From Malus domestica (taxonomy: Eukaryota > Streptophyta > Magnoliopsida > Rosales > Rosaceae), in assembly GCF_042453785.1 (NCBI RefSeq), contig NC_091674.1, positions 26,887,001 through 26,951,000 of the forward strand: DNA of 64,000 nt, read 5' to 3'. The position numbers and the translations under genes are program-made. The notes under the pieces are model-generated. The model saw only the letters and a list, made by a program, of their open reading frames with translations, searched no databases and had not been told where the DNA came from. Numbering within the stretch: position 1 is the stretch's first letter; the number at the start of each line of letters is the position of its first letter. Below are positions 49,829 through 61,975 of this stretch, piece by piece.

Positions 49829-52800
49829 TCATATGAACAACCATAGCCCGCAGTAGCCAGCGATGCTACACGATCTTCGTCTACAATTAGTTGAGTCAAC
49901 TCCACATTCATCGTCTGTTAGACACCTGTGATCACTACGAGCATCTGGGACGTGGCAAGCACTCTCAGCTTGTTGGCCGCCGCATTCCCACGAATTCATC
50001 GTCGTAGGACATACTTGCATAGACATTGCACTTGTCCGTCGTGCTTGATTTCCGGCCTGCACAAATGAAATTACAACTCGTGTAAGGACATAAAGAACAA
50101 GAACGCATCTTGTTTCTGTTTGCTCAAAGGAAAACTACTATGCATGCAGTTGAGTAGAAGCAACACCTTGAGAGAAGTCCGGTTACTATGGATGTAAGTC
50201 TCAGGAAGCCTGTCATGCCAACTACTCAACACTGGAAGGGGGTGACCCTCGGTTGTGAAAATATAGTTTTGTTCAACCAAAAATGAATCGTCGAACAAAA
50301 GAAATAGATACTTGCACCTACAAAAAAACAAAAGACATCAGTTCAGATACATGTTAGCGCAATAATTTACGCGTGATTGTTTTCTCTGTATTTGCATAGT
50401 GCAAGGGAAAAACAACTCTTACGTCTCAGCAAGGAAGAAACTATGCTGATGATCTTCCAACTGCATAGTTGTGACATCTCTAATGCTAGCAAAACCTCCT
50501 TCCACTTTTGTGTATAAGTTCAGAGAATTTACAATTGACTCCCCCACTTCAATGTACCATGGGTCTGATAACACAGAAACAAACATGGGCGAAAAATCAG
50601 AAAAATAGGACCGGCTACAATCGCGATACAGGATTTTTTTTTTTGTTTCTTATATTATCTTGAATAAAAGAAATTTCATCTTAGGGCACTGAGATGTCTG
50701 AATGCTTACAAAATATCGCCTGAACTTTTAGAACCATGTGAAAAATGAAAACTAATAAAGACAATCAAACCTTTAGTTGCTTGATACAAGTAGAACGTTG
50801 ACTCAGCCAATTCAGGGCGCAGAGGATAATACTTTTCTGTGGGATGCAACATTTGATGGTCCAACAAATACCTACATTATTTTACAGTTCATATTAGACA
50901 GTTTTTTGTCCCTTATGAGAAATACTGCAGTAATAGGAACCAACCATAAAAAGCTAAGAAGTCCATATGTAGAATGTAAGAGTACAGACTCATAAGAAAA
51001 CGGTTTCAAAAGCACCTTTCTGGTATTACTCCAAACTTTTCCCATACATGGAAAAATTCACGGTGTGAAGAATTTGCGGCTGCAATATCGCCAACAAGAA
51101 CCTATAAACAAAGTTCATATCTAAAGATTAGAAGACTTTCTGAGGTTTGGAGTTATTATAGTAGTAGTATGACAAAGTTTAAGATTCCCAGCCTGTAGGC
51201 CAGGCCAAAATGCCTGAAGGCTAGTAAGCTGCCAATAAGTTGCTTTTCCTGTCCTCATATCAGCTTCATGGTACCTAATTACAGTAACATGCTTTATCAA
51301 AATAACTTTGCAGCCTACTCGTCTCAATTTAAACTTACAGCTAGAATCCAAACTTTCAACACTTGAAAAGTACCAATAATAATTTGAAATAAGGCATTCA
51401 ATAAGGCTAGGAGGAAGTGCTGTACCATGGACCATGTCTGAAATATTTCTGCACAGCAATATAAGCAGAATGAAACATTCTCCAGAACTCCTCCTTTCCG
51501 AAAAGTATGTGGGCCTTAAATAGATACTCATAAAATGAATCAACCCCTAAATGAAGAAACATAGAATCCAACATCAGAAACTAAAAGTCTACACGCTCAA
51601 GATGCATCAAGGGAATGGTTTCTGATGGCCTGGAGCCCATCACACAAGGAAATATTGGCACGTGTACGATTTGGGAAACCCAATAAACTACGTAACAAAA
51701 CATATAATGTAGTACATTAAAGACCCCAAAGCCCTGACCAAACCTACCAGCTCCAATCCCAGATGAGTACTCAAGCCATTCCCCAGTTGATACATCCAGC
51801 GTTGTACCAAGTAGATTCAAGGAACTACGCATGCCCCATAATTTACGAAGAGCACGTAAAGCTGCAGATTCGTATTTGGGGTCTCCAGTCAATCGGGACA
51901 ATGCTCCCATTTCCAGAATTAGGGAACCTGAATTCATACAGAAAATCAGGAGATTCAGGAACGTCACATTTATTGGTGTCCTCATCTGAATACAGGAAAA
52001 GAAAGCCCCTCACCACATCCTGAAGTGCTTGTTTCAGTAGTCTCATTCTCCATCACTCCATACTGTCCACAGAATTTCGCATTGATGCAGAGTCATATAT
52101 CCTTCTTACAAACAAAACCACCAAAACATTTTCATATATTTTGAAAATTGAAAGGTGAAGTCTTGAAATTTTTTGCAAGTCACAGGTGCACCCAACTATA
52201 TGTTTAGACTGACAATAATGATATAGAAAGAATCATATCATGCTTACGTCCCAAAAATCACAATGTAATCAAATATTGGAGCTCAGCATGTCACAGGTAG
52301 TACCTTTAAGTTAATCCATGCATACGGCAACCCCGTCGGCGTGTTAAATGCAGGTAGGAAGCGTTTCCCTAAGTCCTCGGCCAAAGTAAGCAGCTGATTC
52401 TTGTAAACTCCTTGACCCAGCCTGTTTGAAGAATCACTTGCAAGTAAATGAGCAGAAACAAGTCCTCCAAGCACTCTTATGTTGCACTACAAAATAGCAA
52501 TCAAGTGGAAAAGAGAACCAATTAAATACATAAAGAACAAAACTAGACGACAATATATTGCTCTTGAATAACATTCAAAATAATATCTAAATCCAGAAAC
52601 TGCATCCCATTTTGAACAATCTAAAAGGTATGACAATAATAAAGTTCTAGAATCAGCATAACTGAACTAAATTAAGCTTTTCCACAAGCTATTCAATATA
52701 TACCTCAAAAAGATTTACCCTCACATCAACATTGAACTTCAAATTGTCAGCAAGCCAAATAATTGCGCTTTCAAATTCAGTGTTGTTTCCCATAATGACA

Positions 52801-54168
52801 AGGCTGCGAGACAATTTTACATCAGAGTGACAACAAAATTATATGAATCATTATGAAGAAAGTACCAGAGTTCAGCATAATATTGCAAAAACTGAAGGCA
52901 TATAAATTCAGATTATAGAAGAGTATCTATGACATAATCGGTTCATGTCAAACCTGGACAATGATTCTATAAGACTCAGAGCCGATCCACTGTAGCCTTG
53001 TGGTAGGTGTTCAAGCTGAAATAGGGAAAGAAAGCACTTCAATTTACTTTTGAAAATTGCAACTAATCATAATTCATTTTATATACAAATATATAGTTAC
53101 CTTCAGATTTCCAAGTTCACTAAGAGAGTCAGTGAAACTTTTACTCAGTGGCTTTAGCTCATCATGCTGCAAAGAATGCAGTTTTAATATCATACGAACG
53201 GAGGTGCAAAACCTAGAAGAAATAATGAACAAAAAACTTACCGGAAATGCATGTATCATGTAGTTGTCGTATGCATGATAAAACCTGAAAGCAGGGAAAT
53301 AGCTTTACTGTAAGAACCCTTCAAGTACTTCCACAAACAAACATAGACGTTGTACTAAAGAGATCCTCATACAGCTATCTACTCTTTTCTTATACAATTT
53401 GTTTAGTTCCCTCACACGTAGGCAAATTCTCCCAAAGACCAGATTATATTTTACAGGGGTTTCCGGGTGGCCGGTGCAAAACGATTCCGCAAGTCATAAA
53501 ATGTGATTTCTTTACTTCAAAAAGTGCAAAAAAAAATGCGAAAGTCATACTAAACCAATTAATAGTCTTAGGGTTGTTCTGTTTCATTTTCTTAAGAAAA
53601 TTGCCTTTAGCCCATATCGTCGAAACCGTAACAACTGGAAATGTCTAGTTCCCCAAAGCCCCATACTTCAAGATCTCAAATTTACATTTCCATCAGTATT
53701 TGATTTACCAATTCCATCCAAGCATGCCATTCCACTTTGACAAATATCCATATTTTTTCAAAATTAATACAAAAATAAACTCTTTCTACAATCTCATCAC
53801 CTAAAACCAAAACTCCTACATTTTTTTCGAACTAAAACACAAAATTTACAAACAGAATCAACCAAAACAAACCCAAATCAGCAAAACCACAAAGTCCAGC
53901 AAAAAACCCCTGATTGGGGAGCAAAATGACGGATACCCATTAAGCTAAATTTTCAAATATTGAAGAAAAACGGAAACTTCAGCTGAGAAACCGAGCGGGT
54001 GGAGGTGAAATTCGAGTTTACTTACATCTTACGGACTTTATCTCTGAGGCGTCGCTTCTTAGCTGCCCAACGGGGATCGGACGGCGATGCGGAGGTCGAT
54101 AAGTTTATGAGGGTGGGAGAGATCAGAAAGAAGAGAAGAACCCATGTCGCGCATTTGCGCGGCAACAT
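49829..54168 (-). CDS. MNS5: GH47 alpha-mannosidase, EDEM-like (MNS5 type)
   Basis: ER glycoside hydrolase family 47 protein that trims mannose from misfolded glycoproteins to mark them for ER-associated degradation. Fifteen exons on the minus strand: 54168–54026, 53284–53242, 53166–53101, 53015–52954, 52803–52704, 52486–52304, 52062–52014, 51927–51748, 51546–51426, 51274–51193, 51101–51016, 50871–50771, 50564–50423, 50317–50167 and 50056–49829. Phases close to 578 aa. A signal peptide (MLPRKCATWVLLFFLISPT) starts the protein; an upstream in-frame ATG at 54261 would add 31 residues and bury it. Family motifs: MFYHAYDNYMIHAFPHDELK, ENETTETSTSG followed by GSLILEMGALSRLTGDP, LRPELAESTFYLY. The last ~75 residues are Cys-rich and there is no KDEL. 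The intron after exon 10 seems to use a GC donor (CAG|GCTGGG). Confidence 0.9.
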
Positions 54169-55539
54169 GGCTATTGGGTCAATTGGATTGGGATTCGTAT
54201 CAGAGATGGACAGAGAAGAATCAGAGGACTGAGGAAGGCGGGTTATTCTGCGATTTGCCAATTAGCTTGTCTGGTTGGTACTGCAGGCGCCAGGTAATTG
54301 TAAGAAAAATAAAATTAACTAAAGAGCATGTTATAATTTAAATTAAATTATATTAGAAGGAATTAGATGATTGGTGGATGTTGATGTACGTGTGCAAATG
54401 GGATTAGATGATTGGTCAACACAGTGTCATCCTTGTATTTTCTATGATTTGAGTTTTTATTTTCTTTTGTTGATATTGATAAGGATGCACTATAAAATAT
54501 TAAAATGTGAATGTGATCAAGATTGAGTTTGGACTCTATTTGGACCACTAATTCAAACCGAACACCCTTTCACTTATTTTTGGGTCACCAGATAGTTATT
54601 GCGCTAGTTATGTTAATTCTAAATTAGATGGCGTTATTCGCACATTGATTTTTATTTCTCTTTATTCTCTTAATTCTGGACTGTTAAACTGAATGAATTG
54701 ACAAAAATTAATAAGAGTATATGAAAGGTAAAAATAGATACGTAAATAACCTACACTTCTGAGTCCAAGTCCAAAATAAATAACTATTATTAACTAGTTA
54801 TTAGTTTAGTTATAATTTTGTTCTCGATAATTGAAAAAAAGTACCACTAAAAACTTTTTTTTTTGTTAACCCTATGTCCAAAACCAATGGGACAAGGTTC
54901 CCTTAATATATTCATTTTTGTGATTTGGCTCAATCAAAAGATGAGACGTTTATTTTGTTTACAGAAGTTCAAGAAAAATTAAATAACAGTGCATTAAACA
55001 ATAAAACATGTGTTCCTTCTTTCATTATTTAAAAAGAAATTCAATTATCAACTGTCATATCATACAATCTATAAATTATAATTAAAGTAGAGAGTTTTTA
55101 TTATATTGTTCATTAATTAAACTGTAGGGCAGTTGGAAGTTGAATTTCCATTTCTGTTATACCGATACAATCTTGACAACAATCAATTGGAAGCTGCATG
55201 CATGACTCTACGATCAATTGCATGGCTGTTCTCTCAGGTCCAACGCACTCCTCGCTCAAACAAAGACACCAAAACTATATGCAATGCAAAAATAGCAGAC
55301 CAAAAACCACAAATGCACACTTAAATCCACGAAAATTCCATGCAGAAATAGTACCAATACATCAAATCCCCTAAAACTACTCCCATCCACATATCAAACA
55401 CTCACTCCACCTTCTTCCCCTGTCGTCTGTTTTTCTCAAACCTATTACTTAATTTGCCTTCTCTTTCCAACTTCCATTGAGGAAAGATCTCAGGGGAAGA
55501 AGCAGGTCTCACCCTAAGCCCTGATCTTCCTCTAGCTAC

Positions 55540-55573
<34 letters not shown>

Positions 55574-55592
55574 TGTCTCTCTTTCCAATAAC
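54169..55592. other. Divergent intergenic region, GH47 / peroxidase 1
   Basis: Holds the upstream sequences of two genes pointing away from each other, 1.4 kb apart. No gene or clear transposon was recognised. A perfect (CAT)11 run (55540–55572) lies just before the peroxidase start. Confidence 0.5.
55540..55572 (+). repeat. (CAT)11 in the peroxidase 1 5' leader
   Basis: Thirty-three bases of perfect CAT repeat end 20 bases before the start codon. A complementary (GAT)7 run lies in the 3' flank of the same gene (56605–56625). Confidence 0.9.
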
Positions 55593-56570
55593 ATGGCTAT
55601 TGCCATACTTCTTCTTCTCTTCTTCTCCATTCCCTTCTCCGAATCGAAGCTCACCAAAGATTACTACAAGCAAACTTGTCCAGACTTTCAGAAGATTGTC
55701 AGAGACACCGCGTCCCAAAAGCAAGCCGCCCAACCCACCACCGCCGCAGGCACTCTCCGCCTCTTCGTCCACGACTGCTTAGCTGAGGGTTGTGACGGCT
55801 CCGTCCTCATTGCCTCCAACCATCTCAACAAGGCTGAGCGCGATGCTGAGATCAACGAATCCCTAGCAGGTGATGGTTTTGAGGTGGTAGTCCGTGCCAA
55901 GACCGCCCTGGAGCTCACCTGCCCAGGGATTGTCTCGTGCGCAGACATTCTCGCCGAGGCCACACGTGACCTTGTCACGATGGTTGGTGGACCTTTCTAC
56001 TCCGTCCGGTTGGGACGAAAAGATGGACAGGTTTCCCTTGCGTCCAAGGTTGAGGGAAACTTGCCAAGAGCAAACCAAACCGTGGATGAGCTCATCAAAT
56101 TCTTCGCCGCTAGGGGTTTCACAATTGAAGAAATGGTTGCCTTAACTGGTGGACACACAATTGGATTCTCTCATTGCAAGGAGTTCACTGACAGGCTTTT
56201 CCATTACAGCAAAACTACTCCAACAGACCCAGAAATCAACCCTAAATACGCCGAAGCCTTGAAGATGACATGCGGTAACTACACAACTAACCCCGCCATG
56301 GCTGCCTTCAACGACGTGATTACACCTGGAAAATTCGATAACATGTACTATCAGAATCTAAAGAGGGGCTTGGGGCTGCTGGCATCGGACCATGCACTTG
56401 CTAAGGACCCGAGGACGAAGCCTTTTGTGGAGTTGTACTCTACTGACCAGGCGGAGTTTTTCAAGGCTTTTTCTCATGCAATGGAGAAGCTTGGACATCA
56501 TGAGATTAAGACCGGGCATCAGGGAGAGGTGAGGCGCAGGTGCGACGCGTTTAACTCGCTTCAGGCTTAG
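55593..56570 (+). CDS. Class III peroxidase (copy 1), distal Phe replaced
   Basis: Secreted haem peroxidase of the cell wall/apoplast, acting on phenolics and H2O2. Single exon, 325 aa, with an N-terminal signal peptide (cleavage near residue 18–20, SES|KL). Distal site residues 56–62 read RLFVHDC: Arg56 and His60 are kept, but the residue equal to horseradish peroxidase Phe41 is Val59. The proximal His is His188 in ALTGGHTIGFSHC, where most relatives have ALSGAHTIG. Eight conserved cysteines appear present. The lack of introns and the sequence recall the Arabidopsis PRX41/PRX65 group. It is a tandem paralogue of the gene at 58736, very similar along its length, but the two substitutions are found only here. 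Repeat tracts of CAT and GAT lie in its 5' and 3' flanks. Confidence 0.93.
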   Translation: MAIAILLLLFFSIPFSESKLTKDYYKQTCPDFQKIVRDTASQKQAAQPTTAAGTLRLFVHDCLAEGCDGSVLIASNHLNKAERDAEINESLAGDGFEVVVRAKTALELTCPGIVSCADILAEATRDLVTMVGGPFYSVRLGRKDGQVSLASKVEGNLPRANQTVDELIKFFAARGFTIEEMVALTGGHTIGFSHCKEFTDRLFHYSKTTPTDPEINPKYAEALKMTCGNYTTNPAMAAFNDVITPGKFDNMYYQNLKRGLGLLASDHALAKDPRTKPFVELYSTDQAEFFKAFSHAMEKLGHHEIKTGHQGEVRRRCDAFNSLQA

Positions 56571-56958
56571 ATTATAATGAAGGATGAGAGATGAAGAAGC
56601 AGAAGATGATGATGATGATGATGATGAAATGAGAAGAGATGATTGTTATTATTGGTTTTCATTTGGCCATGGATTAATTCATCGCTAGGGAAAAAAGAGA
56701 GAGAGTTTTTACAAATCTTTCTGTTTTTATTTTATTTTTCGCTCTTTTCTTATTTGGTTCGATATGTGACATGATGATGATGGTACATAAGTTCAAGATT
56801 ATATGATATTTGAGTATTTATACATTACAGTGTGATTTTTGAGATAGCTTTCGAGGAGTTGTGATGATTTTTTATTTGTTTTTAAAGACAATAGTATTTA
56901 CACTAAAAGGGTAAGGAAGTGTGTTAAGCCTTACAATAAGTTTGTTATAATAAGAGGT

Positions 56959-57354
56959 CTTTAATTTTAAGGGAATGGATCCCCATTTTTTTTTTATTAT
57001 AAAAATATGGCTTAGTTGTGGAGTTCACACCACATCCAACTTTAACGATCCGAACAGTCTATTTTTCAAATTGCACCTCATAGATCATCCTTGCAAAATA
57101 TTAGGCAAATCGATAATATTTGAGGCATCTAATTGAGTTCAAATAAATTGCCAAACACTTTGTTCTAAGAAAACATTTAATTTCATCATGATAATTAAAT
57201 GGGCAAATGATTTCGAATTGAATTGAATTTTTTTAAGGGTGATCTATGAATCGAGACTTAAAAAACAAATGTGCGGATCATTGAAGTTCGATGTGGAGCG
57301 AGTCCCAAAATTAATCCCCATTTTTTAATAAAATGGGGACCCCTTCAATTAAAG
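56959..57354. mobile_element. MITE, family C copy 2
   Basis: An inverted-repeat element with ends CTTTAATTTTAAGGGAATGG and the complement of CTTTAATTGAAGGGG, each followed inward by TCCCCATTTT. Internal arms also pair (CATCCTTGCAAAA, TTGAGGCATCTAATTGAGTT). It is related to 44801–45160. No clear target duplication. Confidence 0.6.
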
Positions 57355-57393
57355 GTTGTGTAGTACTAGAATCCAGATCTCTCATATTAATCG

Positions 57394-57865
57394 CACTGTT
57401 CTAAAAATCTCCGCCTAGCGCCGCCTAGGCGCTAGTCGGTTGACCACCGCCCCGATTAATGCCTAGGCGTTTGAAAATTAAGAAATGACGCTTAGACCCA
57501 CTAAGGCACCCGCCTAGACCGCCTAGCCCACCGATACCCGCCTAGGTTGCGACTCACTTAGATAGAAAATAAATAACTTTCATTTTGCATTTTATTTTTT
57601 TTTTCAAAAAATTGTAATAGACTTGTTGAATGCTTAAACAAACAGACATTATATATTTGTTCCCCATGTTTTCATTATGTTCAAATACTTTATAATATAT
57701 ATGTTATTCTATTTTGTAGTTTATGATGCAATTATATATATCTTAAGCATAAAGAGATGCTTATTTACATGAAATATAATAGATTTACTTAAATCCGTTT
57801 AGTCCGCCTAAGCACTAGGCCCCAACCCACCGCCCAACTAGCGCCTAATGTCTTTTAAAACCTTG
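57394..57865. mobile_element. hAT-like MITE, 472 bp
   Basis: Ends are CACTGTTCTAAAA and the complement of CAAGGTTTTAAAA, with GC-rich subterminal GCCTAGGCGCTAG-type blocks. An exact 8-bp direct repeat ATTAATCG flanks it (57386–57393 and 57866–57873), the duplication length of hAT elements. The centre is AT-rich and non-coding. Confidence 0.75.
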
Positions 57866-58575
57866 ATTAATCGACAGTAATTTCACCTCAAACGTTAATA
57901 ATTGTTCGTTAGGGTCAAATAATTATCAGGAAAACGCCTTTGAGATCAAATCTACAGACAGGCATGCAGGGAAACATCAAAAGATTTTCGGTTTAAATAC
58001 CAAATAATGAATTTTCCATGCATCCCTCAGAAATAACAATTTTTCTTTTGTAAGAATCTTAAGGAATATAAAACAGCTTGATATGTGTACTTACAGAAAC
58101 CCAATACGCCTGTGCAACCTCAAACACCTGCATATTAAAGATTTGGGCTTCAAAAGAATCGCATCTATTTATGCATGGTGATATGTACAGTGGTGTCCAG
58201 CGCCGGAAAGTCATCTTGCTGAAGTCGGAACATCAAAACACAAGACACATAGCTGGCTAGCTATCACCCATTTCACAAGTCTTGCTTGCCATTGCTATGT
58301 GTGAGCTTTTGATTTCCAAGGGAAAATGGAAACTTTGGGGAACAAAAGTTGGATGGGATTGCGGGAAGCATTTTAGGGTTTGAATAAAACTGAATCTAAT
58401 TGATTGTAAGGCTATAAAAGGCGAGCTATTGTCAGCTAAACCGAGTAGTCGTTCTAACTGATAAGTTGCTTAATTTTCAGCAATCGATGCTTCCATTCGG
58501 TTAAGAACTGTCGAACTCAAAGTTGTTACTTGTTAGTCAGTTTTACACAGCTCATAGAACTGTTCTACTATTACG

Positions 58576-58581
58576 TATAAA
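58576..58581 (+). promoter_or_regulatory. TATA box of peroxidase 2
   Basis: TATAAA lies 160 bases before the start codon. A second candidate (CTATAAAAGG, 58412–58421) is farther upstream. Confidence 0.45.
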
Positions 58582-58735
58582 TTTCCAGCCTTATTTGTAG
58601 TTCTCCATTCATTCACCAAAACAAAACAAGTTTCTATCAAAGTTCTTCAAAATTGTTTTACTTTTCTCCTAGCCATGTTTGATTTTCTTTAACATTATTA
58701 ACAACACACCAAATCATTTCTCTCTCTAGCTACCT

Positions 58736-59725
58736 ATGTCTCAATCCATGACTCTTCCAATCCTTTTCCTTCTCTTCCTCGCCATTCCATTATCCGAATC
58801 TAAGCTCTCCATCGACTACTACAAAAAAACATGCCCTGACTTCGAAAGCATTGTCCGTGACACTGTGACTTCAAAACAAATCGCCAGTCCCACCACCGCG
58901 GCAGGCACTCTTCGTCTCTTCTTCCACGACTGCATGGTCGAAGGCTGCGACGCTTCCATCCTCATCTCCTCCAACTACGTTAACACAGCAGAGCGTGATG
59001 CCGACATCAACCAATCCCTCTCGGCAGACGCCTTTGACCTCGTGGCAAGAGCCAAGACCGCCCTCGAGCTATCCTGCCCAGGCATTGTTTCTTGCTCCGA
59101 CATCCTCACCTTAGCCACACGCAACCTGGTCACGATGGTCGGCGGTCCGTTCTACAAAGTCCGATTGGGACGGAAAGACGGACAGGTTTCCAAAGCTTCA
59201 CTAGTGGAAGGAAATCTCCCAAGAAGCAACCAAACCCTAGATGACATGATCAAATTCTTCGGTACAAAGAGCTTCACACTCCAAGAAATGGTGGCTTTGT
59301 CCGGTGCACACACAATTGGATTCGCTCATTGCAAAGAATTCGCCGACCGGATTTTCAATTACAACAAAACTACACCAACAGATCCTGACATGTACCCAAA
59401 CTATGCTCAAGGGCTGAAGAAAATTTGTGCAGACTACAAAACGAACATTGCCATGTCTGCCTTCAACGATGTGATCACACCCGGCAAGTTCGATAACATG
59501 TATTATCAGAATCTGAAGAGGGGTTTGGGGTTGTTGGCATCGGACCATGTACTTGTTAAGGACCCGAGGACGAGGCCTTTTGTGGAGTTGTACTCGACGG
59601 ACCAGGGTGCTTTTTTCAAGGCTTTTGCTCATGCTATGGAGAAGCTTAGCCATCATGGAGTTAAGACTGGACGTAAAGGAGAGGTCAGGCACAGGTGTGA
59701 TGCTTTTAACTCGATTAAAGCTTAA
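58736..59725 (+). CDS. Class III peroxidase (copy 2)
   Basis: Secreted cell-wall haem peroxidase with a canonical active site, in contrast to copy 1. Single exon, 329 aa, with an N-terminal signal peptide (about residues 1–22). The distal site RLFFHDC has Arg60, Phe63 and His64 in place. The proximal His192 lies in VALSGAHTIGFAHC. Structural cysteines and the calcium-site residues (D65, G70, D72, S74 by alignment to HRP) are present. The C-terminal third, from SAFNDVITPGKFDNMYYQNL onward, is almost the same as in copy 1, consistent with tandem duplication. I read it as a PRX41/PRX65-type enzyme. A TATA box lies 160 bp upstream. Confidence 0.94.
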   Translation: MSQSMTLPILFLLFLAIPLSESKLSIDYYKKTCPDFESIVRDTVTSKQIASPTTAAGTLRLFFHDCMVEGCDASILISSNYVNTAERDADINQSLSADAFDLVARAKTALELSCPGIVSCSDILTLATRNLVTMVGGPFYKVRLGRKDGQVSKASLVEGNLPRSNQTLDDMIKFFGTKSFTLQEMVALSGAHTIGFAHCKEFADRIFNYNKTTPTDPDMYPNYAQGLKKICADYKTNIAMSAFNDVITPGKFDNMYYQNLKRGLGLLASDHVLVKDPRTRPFVELYSTDQGAFFKAFAHAMEKLSHHGVKTGRKGEVRHRCDAFNSIKA

Positions 59726-59980
59726 TTAATTAGATGATGTTGAAGAAGAAGATTATCGCCAAGGGTTGTCAATGGCCATGAATTGAATTCGGCAGAGAAT
59801 TAAAGAGACGGATTTTCTTGTGATTCAATTGTCATATTATATAAATTTTTATGTATTATGGTGATGATAGCAAAATTACAAATCATTTACGGAATGAAAT
59901 GTAACCGCAACAACTGAATCTCTCACTAGAATATTGATATGATGCCTTACAAGATCCCCAAAAACAGAACATGAAGATTG

Positions 59981-60345
59981 TTGGTACCATATTATATTGA
60001 GCCTCGTTATTTAGGCTTCCAGACATTGAGCCCATGATTCATGTAAAAGAGGAGGAGCCCTTAGTCTATAAAAGGTCTCCTCACCCTCACAATCCTCAAG
60101 GTCTCATCCTCACATACAAAGCCACAAGGCTCACAAACAGAGAAACTCTCTCAAACTCTTTTTTCTCTGGGTACTCCCCCTCACACTTGTAATCCATACA
60201 TACAGTTACAGAGAAATATGATTAACATCAGTGTGGACGTAGCCCAAACATTAGGATGAACCACGATACATCTTGTGTTCTTTACTTTCTTGCAAATTCA
60301 CGGTCGGATTTACGTTGTTCCAAGACTCCTCCGATTTTGATGAAC
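59981..60345 (+). mobile_element. Probable LTR fragment
   Basis: Begins TGTTGGTACC and contains TATAAAA (60067–60073), a CT-rich transcribed region and a GTGGACGTAGCCCAAA…GAACCACGATACATCTTGTG block like those of plant LTRs. The right edge and any target duplication were not found. Confidence 0.45.
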
Positions 60346-61975
60346 ATGATCCGCAGATTTGCAGACCGGCAGATACACGAACCCCAACCCTTGTTACAGT
60401 TACATATATTCACTATTACAATTCAACAGTTACGGTCTACTTGATCACCGGAACCTTACGATCCAGGTGATCACCAGAACCAGGAAATCGACAATTGTCT
60501 TCAATAGAACAAGTTTCGGAAGAAAGAGTGCTTGGAGTGGTATAGCATTCAGGGAGTCGGAAAAGAAATTACCCCGCCCAACACTTGAAAAAATTTTCCC
60601 CATTAATTACAAACCTTGGTCAACATTTATACCCGACCTGGGCGCTTCCTCATTACGAACACCATTGATGGAGGCAGAGAGGGAGGCATACGCCGTACGC
60701 GGCACTTGCTGAGGGTGCTCTATGGTTAAAATTTGGGCGGCCTTGCCGGAAACGTCTCGTGCAAGAGTCAATTTTTAAGCCTTTCGCCCCTTTCAGGTTG
60801 GTGGGAGAATCAGAAATTTCCAGCTTCGCAAACCCATTCACATTTTTCGGAGATTAAACTCGGAGTTTATAACCTTTTGACCCGATTGAACTCGGAGTTT
60901 AAGCTAACTTTTGGGAAATTGAGCGGACTTTAAAGCTTCTGTTCAACTTTCAAAAACTTCAAATATTTTTCTACAAGTTGAATCATCATAACTAATCAGA
61001 ATAGACGATTGTTTGGGATAAAATCTGAACTTTGGGCCAGAGAGAAAGTCGGCCCAAACCCAAGGCCCAGAGGAAAACTTAGGAGGCAGGAAAGAGGCTT
61101 TCGGCTGGGCACAAATTACAAAGGCCACCTGCTTACCTGCTCAAAGACCACAGGGGGTAGGTTATTCAATCACTGCACAGCCCAATAAAGTACTTTATTG
61201 GTGGCATTCATGTAAAAAAGCTAGTGAGTCATCACCAAACCGCATTCGGGCAACCGCCATTGCTACAGGAACCCAAGCTGAATCCGTCTATAAAATGAGG
61301 AAGAGAAGACAGAATTAAGGACACTCAATCAAACAAACAAAAGCCAAAACTCTGCTCAAGCCAGATTTGCCTTCAACAAAGCTGTAGTCAGCACAAGCCT
61401 TCATCCCGTTCGGGATAAACCTTCCCAAACCCCTGTAATAGCTCTGCTACCTTGTTCTTGGTGGTATCGATTCATTTTGTATCCTCTTCTCCCCATCAAC
61501 CCCTTCTGAAAGCTTTCAGACCTCTGATAGAGCCACAAAGATAGATTTTGTAAGAAGTTCAGCCTTGGCCGATAAGGTTCAAACTTGCCCGACTATCTTT
61601 GCTCTATCTTTGTCTTTTCTTTCTTTTAAAAGCACAATAACATGTTATATATTCTCAGTTATATACAAGTTATTTCTGGCAAAGTCACAATGAAAATGAG
61701 TCTTCAGCACTTGAATCCGATCTGAATCACGTCAGAGTTTAGATCAGATCTGAGGCTTAAGCCCGCGGGCATGTAATTTAAAGATCAGTTTAAAAGTCCT
61801 TGGCCTCAAGGCATAAAAAAGAACTCTATGTGGACTCAACCCATCCACGACGATCCTTGATAAGCGAGAAGTCTGAAGTTACTTGGGGCGCAAGTAATCA
61901 ATCTATTTCTCCGTTTTGTTGCTATTATATCTTGATTCGTAAAAAAGGCTTAAGCATAGAGTGAATTCTGATAGA

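Larger units (their letters stand above)
56571..58735. other. Intergenic between the tandem peroxidases
   Basis: Contains the copy 1 3' UTR with (GAT)7 (56605–56625), a family C MITE (56959–57354), a hAT-like MITE (57394–57865), and the promoter of copy 2. No gene was recognised. Confidence 0.6.

Noticed and set aside
59237-59692. 151-codon antisense open frame in peroxidase 2
   Set aside because: It is a shadow of the strong plus-strand coding sequence.
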